From positions 320,831 to 384,830 of the forward strand of contig NW_024468519.1 in NCBI RefSeq assembly GCF_001632365.1: 64,000 nucleotides of DNA, read 5' to 3'. The notes beneath the pieces were generated by a model, which was not told the origin of the DNA, searched no databases, and saw nothing but the letters and a program-made list of their open reading frames with translations. This DNA is from Laetiporus sulphureus 93-53. Taxonomy: Eukaryota; Basidiomycota; Agaricomycetes; Polyporales; Laetiporaceae. This document shows, in pieces, positions 26,078-37,131 of the stretch. Numbering within the stretch: the first letter of the stretch is position 1; the number at the start of each line of letters is the position of its first letter. Position numbers and translations under genes: made by a program.

Positions 26078-27836
26078 CTAAGCCTGCCTCGCAGAAACTC
26101 TCAGCATAATCTCAGAAATGACATCCGCCGCATGGGGCACGCTGCCGTTGGTCACCTCGACCATCTTCCGCTTGAAGGCCGCGGACGCCTTGAGCGCATC
26201 CCAGTACTGCACGACGAGCGCGAGCTCCATCTCCTTCACCTCCTCATACCGCGCGGTGAACTCGCTGAACACCTCCGTGAGCACCGTTTCTGGCGATAAC
26301 TGCGAGATGAGGTATTGCAAAGCATGTTTGCGCAGGTCCTCCAGCCCGAGCTACGGTAGGAGCGTTGGTCATCACAGTTCGCGGGATGACGTGGCTTTTT
26401 GGCTGCTCACCTTGTAGGCTAGGCGGTAGATGGACCGACACGAGACGGGGCCGGGCTTTTGTGTGGTTCCATTTTGGAATGGTAAGGAAGAGGAAATTGC
26501 CCGGCGTGATGATTTTTGTGGCTGCAGCGGGGCAAAGTCGATGCTCCCTGTGTATAGATAGTACAGTAGAGCTTCCCACCTGCGCTGGAGGTCAGCAAGA
26601 TCAGCGAAGGAGACAATGGACCGGACGCACGTCCGCGATGCGGTACCGAGCAGGACAAATGTCTGCCCATCGAAAGCTTCAAGAATATGTGAGTCAAAAT
26701 TAAGATAATACGTTCCATCGAGCTCACTTGAGTATGAGTATAAGTGGCTGCCTTCCTCCCGCTTGTGGTGGACCAGGCGGAAAGAGCCGGTTGTGGATTG
26801 CACTGATTCTGGGTTGGATGGGCATTCAGATCGGTTTCCTTGAATGCTACGACGGACTGCATCTTACCATCTAGGTCGTTATGAACACTATTTTGGATGA
26901 GACTGTCCTGCATGACTAGAGAATCTGCAGGAGAATCATGAATCAATTGCGTTTCTCGATGCTTTTGCAGCGGGAGATCATCCGAGCAGTCGCGTTTGAC
27001 CACGACAATGTCCGCGTCTTCGTCATCTTCCTCCTCATCTGGCTCAAAGTCGCTATCACTGTCATGTCCGTCATTCACGAGGCTGTAATCACCAAGGCTC
27101 GCGCCTCTGGGAAGCTCAAAGCCTTCTATGCGGTCAGTCACTTCGAGCACTATCAAAAAATAAGATTCAGCTCATGACCTCGGCGTCTGCAGACACATGC
27201 CAACTCACGACCATCGTGACCCATGAAGTATGACGCGAGTTCATTCATATCGGCATGGAATTCTCGGGGAGAGCTCAGGTGGCCTGTCGAGTCCCGCCTG
27301 CGGAACACGATGAACCTCATTTTGGACGCCGGCTGCGCGGTCAGCACGCGGTGTATCAGGTTGAGCGTCGGCTGTGAGCGGAGAGAGGGCGGAGAGCTGG
27401 CGGAGCGCATCGAAACATGCACGACCACCGCGTCCTCGGCCTGCATCGTCTCCGAGGATTCGAACATGCTCAGTGAGAGCAGAGTGCCAATGCTCGCGCG
27501 GCCATGCTCGATGGTGGCCTGCCTGCGGAGCGGTTTTGTCGGGTATGCACACCCCGAGAGAGACTGCAGTGTCGCGGTGACGTGCATCGTGAAGGGCGGC
27601 ATGGTGTCTCCAGGAAGCATATACAATGAGAGACGGCATTTGCGCTGTTTTGAAGATCCTTCCGTCACCGGGGACATCCTGAACTTTAGCCCAGGCCAGA
27701 ATATTGAACTCATGCGTGCTTCGGGCTCGGGCCCATCGTCAGGATAGAGCAGGAGCTCTCCGAGGTTGTCCAGCGTGAAACGGACGGAGAGGTCAAAGTC
27801 TGCTGTGACCTGTTGTGTGGGCATGTACGGCGGCAT
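26078..27836 (-). CDS. BTB/POZ domain protein with MATH-like N-terminal region
   Basis: The gene starts at the ATG at 27834-27836 (MPPYMPTQQVTADFDLSVRF) and ends at about 26078. The first exon encodes a beta-rich domain of about 220 residues (LDNLGELLLYPDDG, RKCRLSLYMLPGDT, FTMHVTATLQSLSG), whose spacing resembles a MATH/TRAF-type sandwich, followed by KMRFIVFRRRDS. A middle exon is very acidic (DSDSDFEPDEEEDDEDAD) and lies in a linker. The BTB part follows: FDGQTFVLLGTASRT, RRWEALLYYLYTGSIDFAPL, and then a helical region ending SRSIYRLAYK joined across an intron to the LRKHALQYLISQLSPETVLT part and ARYEEVKEMELALVVQYWD. MATH-BTB proteins usually recruit substrates to cullin-3 ligases. The MATH assignment rests on strand pattern only. 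Four or five introns are present and the exact joins between 26330 and 26700 are not settled. Confidence 0.72.
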
Positions 27837-28565
27837 GGTGGTGCTATGAAACTCTCGGAAATTGGAGGCGTATTAAATAGGATTCTCGGAGGTGGTATCT
27901 GGGGAAGTGATATGTCCGAGCACAGGTTATGTAGAGTTCAAAGAATTGTGGCGGTGGGAACAAGGTCATAAAGTACGATATGGGAGAAGAAAGCGTGCGG
28001 GAATGGACCTAGGCGAAGCAAGAGGGTCGGATGAATTCCTCGCTATGGATGCTCGTGCGACCTCCGTGGCCATGCGCGCCTCTCCCAAGACGCGTCATCC
28101 TAATTAGACGCGGGCTGTCACGGTCACGAGACCCACAACGACGCCACGAGGACCGCATAGGCTTGGATGCTATCGTAAAGATCGATTTCAGGTACTTGCA
28201 GAGAGATCTAATAACCATTCAAGATCATCTGAGTTAGTCTACAGAGTATGTAGGTGTCCATACACCGAATGCTGTGTGTGGCACTTAGACTTCTGTCATC
28301 CTACTACTCCATCTGACGCGACTGAAGGCCAAGTCCTGAACGGAATTCTGGTACGGAATCCCTACCGGAATCTGCGCCATAATTCTCCATCGTGCGTCCT
28401 TCATGAATGCGACGACATACTTTCTTCACCAAGCACAGTATATTGCACAATTCTCCTGCTTTACACACACACACACTCAACATCACCCAAGATACTTAAT
28501 GTACATCAAGAACGTCCATAACGACCCACTCGACCAAGCAATCCAGCAGCAGCGACGACGTACAC
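27837..28565. other. intergenic, promoter of the BTB gene and 3' flank of the NBR1-like gene
   Basis: About 730 bases. No gene is visible. A short CA dinucleotide run lies near 28465-28478. The left end carries the promoter of the minus-strand BTB gene and the right end the 3' region of the NBR1-like gene. Confidence 0.5.
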
Positions 28566-31500
28566 TTACTTTCGTTCCTCCTCTCGTTCGGGTTCCTCCT
28601 CCGACTCGGAACTGTCATACAACATCACGTACTCTATCTCCTGCTGACGAGCAGCGGGCGCAATTTGAGACCTGCTAAGCTCATACGCGACTTCATCTTC
28701 TTCCGAAACAGACGAGGCGGGAGCATCCACGAGCGAGGCAGACGACTCGGATGAACCGTCCTCCGAAGGTGGCCCAGACGGAATCGTCAAGGACGTCGTC
28801 GGGACGGAGCTGACTGTACCTGCGCGTTCGCGAATAGCAGCGGCGTCGGGCATGACATCACGATCCTGCGCAGAGTGAGGCATAATCACGGAGGACGACG
28901 CGAGCGAACTGTCTTCGGTGGAGAGTGTGGACATCGCCATCGTGATCTCGGCAACAGCGATGCTATTGCATAACGTCAGCCCCGACGCTCTGGATAGAAT
29001 AGAAGGAAATCACATACTCGACCCAGACACTGTGGCCAAATTGATTGCCTTCTCCGTCGCTCAGTCTCCAGTAGCTGACATACTTTCCCGGAGTCTCAGG
29101 TGCCTGAGCAACAGTCATGAGCGTAAGAAGTCACCAAACAAAAGGCAGGAACTCACCTTCATCTCCCCAGCAACGATCTCGACTTCTTCGCCTGCCTTCA
29201 CCGCGCCGACCTTCACCTTCCTCGGGGAATTACCGTGCGGGGCCATGCGGTCGCCAGCGACGAACACAAGCTCAGTGGATTCGGGCCAGTCCCTAGAGCC
29301 CTGGTTCGCCATCCTCCACGACTTCACAAACTCAGCACCGGGCGGGAAGATCTGGCCGTCCGGAATGTTGCCATCGGAGACGAACGTCGCATGCAGAGGC
29401 TGCAGGCCAATCGATGCCTGCAGCGAAGGCTCTGCCGAGTGCCCTTCGCTATCGCCAGCAGACGATGCAGTGAAGTAGTCACTCACGCGCTGGACGTTCG
29501 AGCGGACGTTCTCCAGCCTGTCACTTGCACGGGGACCAAGCGGCCTGCACAAAAGTGGCTCGCCGCCCAATGTTGACCCTTCAACAGCGGCACTCGGGTA
29601 CTCGTCCTCGGGCTTCGCCTGCACACTTTCGTCCGTCTTCGATTCCTCCACAACCATTCCTCCTGGCATACCCTCTTCGCGCGTCAGGTTCGGCACACCG
29701 TTCGGCGTCGGGGGCTGCAGCAAGTGCTTGAGCATAGTCGTCAACTCAGGCCAGAGCTCACGCCATTCATTGTTCACGGGACCGAGACGAGGCACGGACG
29801 CTGGTGTGGACGCACCCGCTTCCAGCGGAGTCATCACCCCACCCGGGACACTATTCCCAGCCTGTGCATTCTGCGTATTACTGGGCTCATCCAAGTCGAT
29901 GAGTGATTCAGACGAGGAAGCGACCGATTGTCCAACGGATGTACTCTGATTCTCAGGATACTTAGCCTTGATAATCGAAGCCAGCGTTCTCACGGAAGAG
30001 CGATCCAGAGAAGCCATGGCCTCGTCGTTTGTCGGGCTGAGCAGACCGGAGCTCGGTATCTTGAAGTTGTGCAGAAGAGAGGTAGCGGGAGTTTCGTCCT
30101 TCGCAGACTCCGCCTCGTCAACGTTGATCTCGCTGAGATCACGCATGAGAGGCGACTGATCCGGCTTCGCAGTCTCCAACTCTTCCAAAGGCATCATGGC
30201 AGGCGCCGTTTGAGTGTTGAAGATCGCCAGCTGGTCAAGAGCATCGCGGATAGTCTGCAGACGCAGCCGGCGCGCTTCCTCCTCACCCTCGTCTACGGGG
30301 CTCTGCTGCGTACTAGCGTATGACAACGAACGGCCGACTTCATCGGTGACTTCCGTTGCCTTCGACACCATCTGGAGAGGCTTGTGAACAAGCGGAACCA
30401 ACGTATCCGCCGTCTTCATCTTGAGCAATGGGTGCGCCAGCGGATGTGCTGGGAAGGGTAGAGCCTCACAGTCCTGGCAGAGGTCAAAGTCCAGGCAAGA
30501 CGGGCTCATGCACTTTTACACATCATCACGTCAGCGTTGTACACATGTACAAGAGAACCGATGTATATACCTTGTAGCGAACGCCGGCTATGCGACTGCC
30601 ACAGACATTGCAAACAGCATTGTAAAGCACATCTTTGCCAAGCGCGTTGCGGACCTACATCATCACGATATTAGAAACCCGGATATGACCAACCTCACGA
30701 TTCGTCTACTCACGAAGAGGTCCTCCGGCTTGCGAATCAACACGAACCCGTGGTGCGGATGCTGCTCTTTGGTGATCCTACAGCAGCATAAGTCAAAAAC
30801 CAACGACGGATCGTCAGCCATGCAACTCACTGGAAGCAGCTCGAACAAGTGTCAAAGTCCGGGCAGTTCAAGCATTTCTGTTGTCCTTTGTTAGACATCA
30901 ATATTGACGCGTCCGCGAAATATACTCACGTATCGGTCACCGATGATCCTCGAGTCACACATATTGCATTCCGCTGAATGAGCAACAGGCTCGATGACCC
31001 CCTTGGGAGCCTCTGTCGCCGTGGGAATTGCCTGTTCTGTCGCTACGGTCCTCGTTGACGCCTCGTTGGACTCGCGTTCGCCTTGGCCATCGAAAACATA
31101 GTGCACGATAACCTCACCGGGCTTGTCAATCATGAAGAACTGGTGCGACGGGTGATGCTGCTCGCGAACACCAGGCTTCTCAATACACGAAGTGCACAAG
31201 TCAAAATCAGCGCAATCAAGACACTTGTGGCGCACTCCGACGACCTCGCCATTGCACGCATCGCAACGGACATTGCGATGCACTGGCAGGGCCATCCTGG
31301 GAGTCTCGGAGGCGGGAGTAGCCACCTCAGCTGAAGGCGCAATCTCTTCGCGCGCGTGGGAAAAGGCGCTGATGTCCGATGGCTTGTAAATGGGGAAGAA
31401 TCTGTGCGAGAGGTCATGCCGCTTTCTCAACTCAGGCGAGGACATGCAAGCTGTGCAGAGGTCGTATTCTGTAGTTCAATGGTATATTAATTTAATGTTT

Positions 31501-33572
31501 CAGACAACTGGAGTTAACTTGCCATCGCAGTCCAGACATTTGTGCCTCGTTCCAATGAAGTTTCGCTTGAGACAGACGTCACACACAACTCCGTGATGCG
31601 TCAGATGTTTGATATCGTCAGGGGCACTGATCGGAAGGAACGTATGACGATCGTCATGCTGCCTTACTGCATCAGGCGACGACATGCATTTGCTACACAA
31701 GTCGAAATCTGGTATCGGAAACATCAGATCGTGACAATGTCGCACGGTACATCGCAACTTACCTTCGCAATTAAGGCACTTGTATCTCATGCCGCTGAAG
31801 TTACGCTCGTTGCACGAATCACAGGTTATACCACGATGAATAATTATTCGTTCTTGCACCTGCCTGTTTTCGACGGCCGGACTTGAGTAAGCACTACCAG
31901 TGCGGGATATCGCCCGCGGGAGCGAAGAAGCCGGCACAAACTGCGAACAAAACGTGCTCTTCATCGCATCCTGAGGATTCCCGAACATCGGCGGCGGCGG
32001 CAGAGGCGGAAGAGCGTTGATCGCAGGAGGAGGCGTTGGCAGATGACGATGCGGAGCGCCCTGGGGCTCAAGGACATGCGTCGTATAGTAGGGGAAAAAG
32101 CCAGGAGGGAATGAAGCGGGCGGTGGCGGAGGTGGGGGAAAATACTTGGGCTGATACGCATTGCTCGACGGGAATAATCCGCCAGCATTGCTCGACGGGA
32201 ATAATCCTGGCGGAGGAGGTGGAGGCGGAGGCACCCAGGTCGCGCCACACCCTCCAGGTAACGTAGGACTGCCGCGAGCGCTGTGCGTCTCCAAGTGCTG
32301 CATGTTAACATTCCAGTCAGCACCAAAAGCAGTCTTCATCGAATGGTCGAGATCAATCATGAAGTTCTCCACAATCGCCTTGACATCGGCCTTGCCTTGC
32401 GAGACTGAGCAACAAGAAGTAGGATCGCGCGCTTGAGGTATCTCAGAAGATCCGCGTATGGGGCTAGGACTTCTGGCGAACAACCATGCAGGAGGCGGGC
32501 TCGGCACACACAAAGGAGTACGGATGCACGGCGACGGGTGCTCATTGACGGTAGCATTCGCGTCAAACAGAACTGGGGGCACCGGAATGATGGGAGGTGA
32601 CCACTCCGCAGGCGCCACGAACGCCTGGCCAGCTGCGGGCCTGCGGTTCTCCTCGGGCGACGGCACCCGAACAGATGATGGCTGTTCCGGGAACGAGATG
32701 TCAGACAAGCTCCCCCGATACGAGCAAACAGGCTCCACGACCTCGAGATCTCGTACTCTCGGTGACTCTTGTTGCAACAAGTCAAACAAAGACGGTCTCG
32801 CTGACTCATCCATCGCAGGCTTGCGCTCCGGCGCTACATTCTCTTGAATCAGCAGATCGAACAGAGAAGGTCTTGCAGTGCGACTGCTCCCAGCGCCGCC
32901 TGATGACGGACGACGTGGAAGCGGCCTCGACGACTGCTGAGCAGGCGAGGTCCTGCGTGGCGATCTCGGTGGGGACCTCGGCGGCGACGGCGGGACAATC
33001 GTGCTGGCGCCGGAGCGATTCGTGGTGCCTTCGCGGAGGCGCTCGAGCAGCTGCCTGCGTTCCTCGCGCCTGCGAGTGCGGCTTCCCACCTGCGGGACGT
33101 CGACGAGGGTGGCCGTGGAACCCAGCGTAGCGCCCTGGGAGCTGGAGGCGCTCGTGTACTCGGATTCGACGGTGGACAACATGCTGAGGCGGTTGGCTGA
33201 CGTAGTTGCGGGGGACTTGTGCGGGGTCTCGTCAAAGACGGAGAACTTGAGCAACGCGCCAGGCCAGGCGAGCCCTTGATAGGGGGCTATGTGCGAGTTG
33301 TACTGCTCGGCAGAGTGGGCTTCCACGCCGATAAGGATGCGCGAGGTAGTGTGATTATTCGGGTTGAAGAGCAACCTGGATAAGTAGAACGAATGGGAAA
33401 TAGGGAAGACTCTGTACAACTATGAAGGGGTATCAGGACTTTGTTGTCACCAAGCATCGTCGTCGTCCCCGGGACCCACCTGATGGAATAACTGCTCATA
33501 TGACGGGAAAGAGGACTCTGGGAAGGTAAACTTGCGGGTCTCGTTGCGATATGTCGCCTTGACGGTAAACAT
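28566..33572 (-). CDS. NBR1-like selective autophagy receptor (PB1, five ZZ fingers, FW domain)
   Basis: The start is the ATG at 33570-33572: MFTVKATYRNETRKFTFPES, then FPSYEQLFHQ, a PB1-like opening continued in exon 2. A long disordered region follows with a proline run, then five ZZ zinc fingers: ITCDSCNERNFSGMRYKCLN with DLCSKCMSSPDAV; VVCDVCLKRNFIGTRHKCLD; VRCDACNGEVVGVRHKCLDC with FDLCTSCIEKPGV; AECNMCDSRIIGDRY; and AVCNVCGSRIAGVRYK joined to LDFDLCQDCEALP. After a 300-residue linker comes the four-tryptophan FW domain (FPPGAEFVKSWRMANQGSRDW, then GKYVSYWRLSDGEGNQFGHS), the NBR1 hallmark. The last exon ends in an acidic tail with EIEYVMLYDSSESEEE, a core LIR (Tyr-x-x-Leu) in acidic context for binding Atg8. 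NBR1 delivers cargo to the autophagosome or vacuole. No UBA domain is seen, as in fission yeast Nbr1. A GTAAGT at the stop codon leaves a further small exon possible. Confidence 0.85.
32158..32211. repeat. 27-bp tandem duplication inside the NBR1-like gene
   Basis: Two adjacent copies of a 27-base unit (32158-32184 and 32185-32211) share GCATTGCTCGACGGGAATAA and differ only at the 3' end. On the coding (minus) strand they give GLFPSSNA followed by GGLFPSSNA within the proline-rich linker. The length is a multiple of three, so the frame is kept. Confidence 0.85.
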
Positions 33573-33699
33573 GGCTGCCCTGCACTGATGGTCGGTCGGA
33601 GAGGGGCAACGCACGGGCGCACGCGTCGCTACTGCTACTTATAGTCAGTAGACGCCCGTCACGCATAACCGTATTCGCGTCTGTCACGTGCGCACAACC
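33573..33699. promoter_or_regulatory. 127-bp bidirectional promoter region
   Basis: Only 127 bases separate the divergent start codons of the NBR1-like receptor (33572, minus) and the class IV PLP enzyme (33700, plus). Both transcripts must start within or near this gap unless transcripts overlap. No TATA box is clear. Confidence 0.65.
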
Positions 33700-34595
33700 A
33701 TGTCTTCCGACTTCCAGCTGCTTTCCTCGATACGCTACGATTCCTCGCTCCGCGACCTCGCGTGGAACACCGCAGCCAACGACGGCGCGCCGTCCTCGTA
33801 TCTTCTCCTGCGGTATCATTACGACAGGCTGCGTGATGCAGCACAGGAACACGGATGGGCCGCTGCACAGGATGTGACATATAACAATCTGGCACGCGCG
33901 TGCGACGAGGCAGTACGCATTGCGTTCCGCGATAACTCGCTAAACGATACGCCGCTGAAGGTGCGTGGTCGAGATCTGGATGTTCTGTGAAATGGAGTGG
34001 TCTGATGAATTTCTGCCGGCCGCTAGTGTAGTTACGCATTCTGCTGAACCATACAGGCATGTTCGCAGTATCTGCCTCTCCTGCAGCGTCCTTGAACGGC
34101 CCGGATCCAACGTCGATCTCTCTCATAACACTGAATGGTGATGGTGCAATCCTCGAAGATGCAGCATCGACTATCCTCGGATCGCTCCTGACGATCCATC
34201 TCGACACCTCCCCCACGCCGTCTTCTCTCTTCACTCGCACGAAGACGACTCATCGACCGCAGTACACTGCGGCCCGCACACGCATGGGTATCCCACCTCT
34301 TCCTACACCGACCAACGAGGATGTCCTTATGTACACACCCTCCGGCGAGCTCACAGAGACCTCCATACGTAATATCGCGTTTCTGCGCCATACGCCGCCT
34401 CAATGGGTCACTCCTCGCGCGAGCATCGGCTGTCTTTCCGGGGTTATGCGACGCTGGTTGCTTGAACAAGGAAGAATTGTCGAGGCTTCCGAAGGCGAGC
34501 TTACTAAGGACGAAGTCGTGGATGGGGAGTATGTCATGACTTTCAATGGTGTCGAGGGATGTAGATTAGGTCGTGTCACCCTTGCCTCGTGCTAA
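33700..34595 (+). CDS. class IV PLP-dependent enzyme, aminodeoxychorismate lyase-like
   Basis: Two exons: 33700 to about 33960, and about 34057 to the TAA at 34593-34595. The first encodes MSSDFQLLSSIRYDSSLRDL and LLLRYHYDRLRDAAQEHGWA, equivalent to the substrate-side half of fold-type IV enzymes. The second has FTRTKTTHRPQYTAARTRMG, whose lysine fits the PLP-binding position (compare Lys in a KxxxR setting of PabC), then DVLMYTPSGELTETSIRNIA, the diagnostic class IV motif with the phosphate-binding Glu-Thr-Ser, and PRASIGCLSGVMRRWLLEQG. About 260 residues is the usual size. Aminodeoxychorismate lyase makes 4-aminobenzoate for folate; other class IV members (D-amino acid or branched-chain aminotransferases) cannot be excluded. 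The exact splice phase is unsettled: splitting after GTGC (33964) keeps the frame. The start is 127 bases from the start of the NBR1-like gene on the other strand. Confidence 0.65.
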
Positions 34596-35062
34596 CAATT
34601 CTTACCGTCAGATTGACACATAGGCACGTCTCCTGCTCGTAGCGGTGCTTCATTTTGATGTTGGCTGCTCCTTTCCTGTTCGGTTATTCCTGCTAGCTGT
34701 CCTAAAAATACAGACAGGCACGCGTTGGCCCCAGATGATGTCGCTGAAAACTTTACGTGTGCATTGTCCGCAATCCCACCGCTAATACATGTTTATCCAG
34801 GTAATGGATGAGCAAGTTTTCATCGTCTCATATGTCATGGGGAGCTGACTCCACACACATCGTGAAGTGCGGACTGTAAAATCTTTGGACGTACACATCG
34901 ATGTCTCATGCGATAGATATGTACAAAGTGACGGATGCATTGGTGATAGCAGTACAACGAGCGCAATTACAGAAACATCGTGTATTTATGACTTGCGGGG
35001 TATACCATAAATCAGTCTGGATCAACGGCACGGTCATGCAATGGCGAGTCGGGGACGGGAGC
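34596..35062. other. intergenic between converging genes
   Basis: About 470 bases between the stop codons of the class IV enzyme and the 72-aa protein. No coding signal is seen; expected to hold two 3' regions. Confidence 0.5.
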
Positions 35063-35395
35063 TCAGCATGATGAGCTGCTTCCACGTCCCCAACTAGTTC
35101 TGTGCGTTCCTGTGCGACGCGTGCGTCCGCCGAAGCAGTTGCAGCAGATGATGTCGAAGATGATATCGAAGATAGTAATGATGACCTGTGGAGGAGAGAT
35201 GAGTGTGATGCTCGAGACGAAGGCGTTGAATGCGAATGCGGGCTCACCGTTGCGATGGCGTTAATGATGATCATAATGATGCTGAAGATGGCAGAGATGA
35301 CGGCCTCGATGGCGCCAACAATCGCAGAGACAATGGTACCCTATACGTTCTTAGTCTCCTGATGTTGACGATGCGTGCCCACAGGTGCTCACCAT
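35063..35395 (-). CDS. 72-residue Ile-rich amphipathic mini-protein, basidiomycete family of unknown function
   Basis: Three exons on the minus strand: 35393-35395 (ATG only), 35248-35340 and 35063-35185, with introns of 52 and 62 bases and clean GT..AG ends (GTGAGC at both donors). The product is 72 residues. It starts MGTIVSAIVGAIEAVISAIF, continues SIIMIIINAIAT joined across the second intron to VIITIFDIIFDII, and ends with CCNCFGGRTRRTGTHRTSWG and a serine run with a final Cys. Isoleucine recurs every three to four residues, giving a long hydrophobic helix of about 45 residues with a small-residue face, followed by a Cys-x-Cys patch that could be acylated and a basic tail. Similar small proteins (Ile-rich helix, CC.C, basic tail) are known to me from many agaricomycete gene sets as hypothetical proteins. 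Function unknown; membrane association is inferred. Confidence 0.75.
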
Positions 35396-35944
35396 AATGA
35401 TTGGTATGCGGCGAGAACGGTAGTCGTTTGGAGGATCGTCAAGAGGATGGATATATGGATATATGAGGTCGTGGACGCTTGTGAAGAGAATCCGAGATAG
35501 CGACGGCTGGTTATATACTAAAGACGGGCTCGTGGGGCCGCGATGACGTGGTGCGAGCACCAAGCGAGGCACTACATCCGTGCCTCTCCTCACCATCGCG
35601 ATCAGACTGACGTCGGTCGGGGAATCTATTGCGCGGCTTGGCATGCCTCCTGTGGGCCCCGCCCCAGCATGTGCGGCGACAGATGGCGCACGCTCAGCCA
35701 GTGTTCAACGCGCGGGATACGCGTATCACCCAGACGAGACAAGCGCGAAGATAGGACTCGATAGCCCAACCAATTATGCGCAGCAGTGGAGTAGGCTAGA
35801 AGACATGCGATGAGCTCACAGTTTCCCCGTCGGCAACGCCCGAGATGCTCGATCGCTCGCACGTGATCCAAACCGACGCCTCCGCCACGTGAGTCGCACC
35901 GACGGCTGCGCTTGCCAAGTTGCCGCAGCACGACTCAAAACAAT
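35396..35944. other. divergent intergenic region
   Basis: About 550 bases between the divergent starts of the Ile-rich protein and GOS1. It includes the TATA box at 35511-35517. Open frames across it on both strands have no domain features and probably are not genes. Confidence 0.5.
35511..35517 (-). promoter_or_regulatory. TATA box of the Ile-rich mini-protein gene
   Basis: TATATAA on the minus strand, about 116 bases upstream of the ATG at 35395. No ATG occurs between the expected transcription start about 30 bases downstream and the chosen start codon, which supports that start. Confidence 0.55.
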
Positions 35945-36960
35945 ATGTCGACATACGACTCCCTCCACCGGCAATGCCGAACCCTCGAGTCTCTATTCGA
36001 CACCAAGCTCACCTCCTATGCTCGCCTCGCATCGGCCGTAACACGAGGACAGGACGACCTCGAGGCGACCGGCTCTGCGGAGCGGTGGAAGGACCTCGAG
36101 GCAGAGGTGGACGAGTTGCTTGACAAGGTGAGCGTGGCTCCAATTTGCATACTGTAGCGGTCTGATATGCTAGAGCGGCCTGCGGTAGCTTCGAGAGCTG
36201 AACGACCAACTGTCTACGTTGTCGCATGACACGGACAATCCTCCGTCGCAGTCGATGCTCCGCGCCATTCAGCGGCACAGCGAAGTATACCAGGACTATG
36301 CGCGGGAACTGAGACGAACAAAGGTGCGCGTCTGCACATCTCAATTGCTTGTCGTTGTACTCAAATACAGTTGGTATTCGGTAGACGAATGTGCAGAGTG
36401 CACTGGATCAGGCGAACTTGCTGAGTGGTGTACGGAATGACATCGAGTACGTGGAATTATATCCCGCTCGCACCATGTTCACCTTGAACTCCCTACGCTG
36501 TATTCATAGCGCATACAAGTCCTCCGCAGCAGATGCGCTCCTCTCCGAGCGGGGCCACATCGACGACTCGCATCGCATGACAGACGACATCCTAGCGTGC
36601 GTCCAGTGCATCTGTCTTTTGCCTACGTTGAATATCTGACGTTGCTTCACCATCCAGGCAAGCATATGAGACGCGTTCCGAGTTCTCTCGCCAGCGATTG
36701 ACACTGTCCGGGATACAAACACGCATGTCGGGTGTTCTGCGTAAGTGCCCGTCTTCATCATGAAATAGCACCTTCCCGTCTTTGTCCACCATCCTTCTCA
36801 TCATCGGACATGACTGACACACTTTGATTGCCTCGCAGACACCATGCCCGGAATGAATAACCTCATTGCCATGGTCAAAACTCGTCGACGACGCGACGCC
36901 ATCATCGTCGGCTGCATCGTGGGCGTGTGCTTCATTTTCCTGCTGATGTACATATTCTAG
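35945..36960 (+). CDS. GOS1: Golgi Qb-SNARE GOS1 (GOSR1/GS28)
   Basis: Six or seven short exons can be followed from the ATG at 35945 to the TAG at 36958-36960. The N-terminus MSTYDSLHRQCRTLESLFDT and KLTSYARLASAV is the typical start of Gos28 proteins. Then come WKDLEAEVDELLDK joined to LRELNDQLSTLSH, RAIQRHSEVYQDYARELRRT, NVQSALDQANLLSG, and the SNARE motif from ERGHIDDSHRMTDDILA through QAYETRSEFSRQRLTLSGIQ to RMSGVLHTMPGMNNLIAMVK, then RRRRDAIIVGCIVGVCFIFL ending at the C-terminus as a tail anchor. About 225 residues matches the family. The protein works in the Golgi in intra-Golgi and ER-Golgi vesicle fusion with Sed5, Ykt6 and Sft1. No defect is seen. Confidence 0.9.
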
Positions 36961-37131
36961 GCTCTCATCTCTCACTTGGTTCTTTTCTATAGCATAGCAT
37001 ACTGGATCGGTCGAATACTTATATGCATTCTCAAATCAATTGCATTCTCGCTATATGTACATTTGTTCACATATCATTATTCCTGCGTTGCCTCCTTTCG
37101 TTCCATCGCCCGAGTCCACACAATGTCTTCA

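Noticed and set aside
28455..28480. CA microsatellite near the NBR1-like gene
   Set aside because: Only a few repeat units long; common background in fungal DNA and of no evident function.
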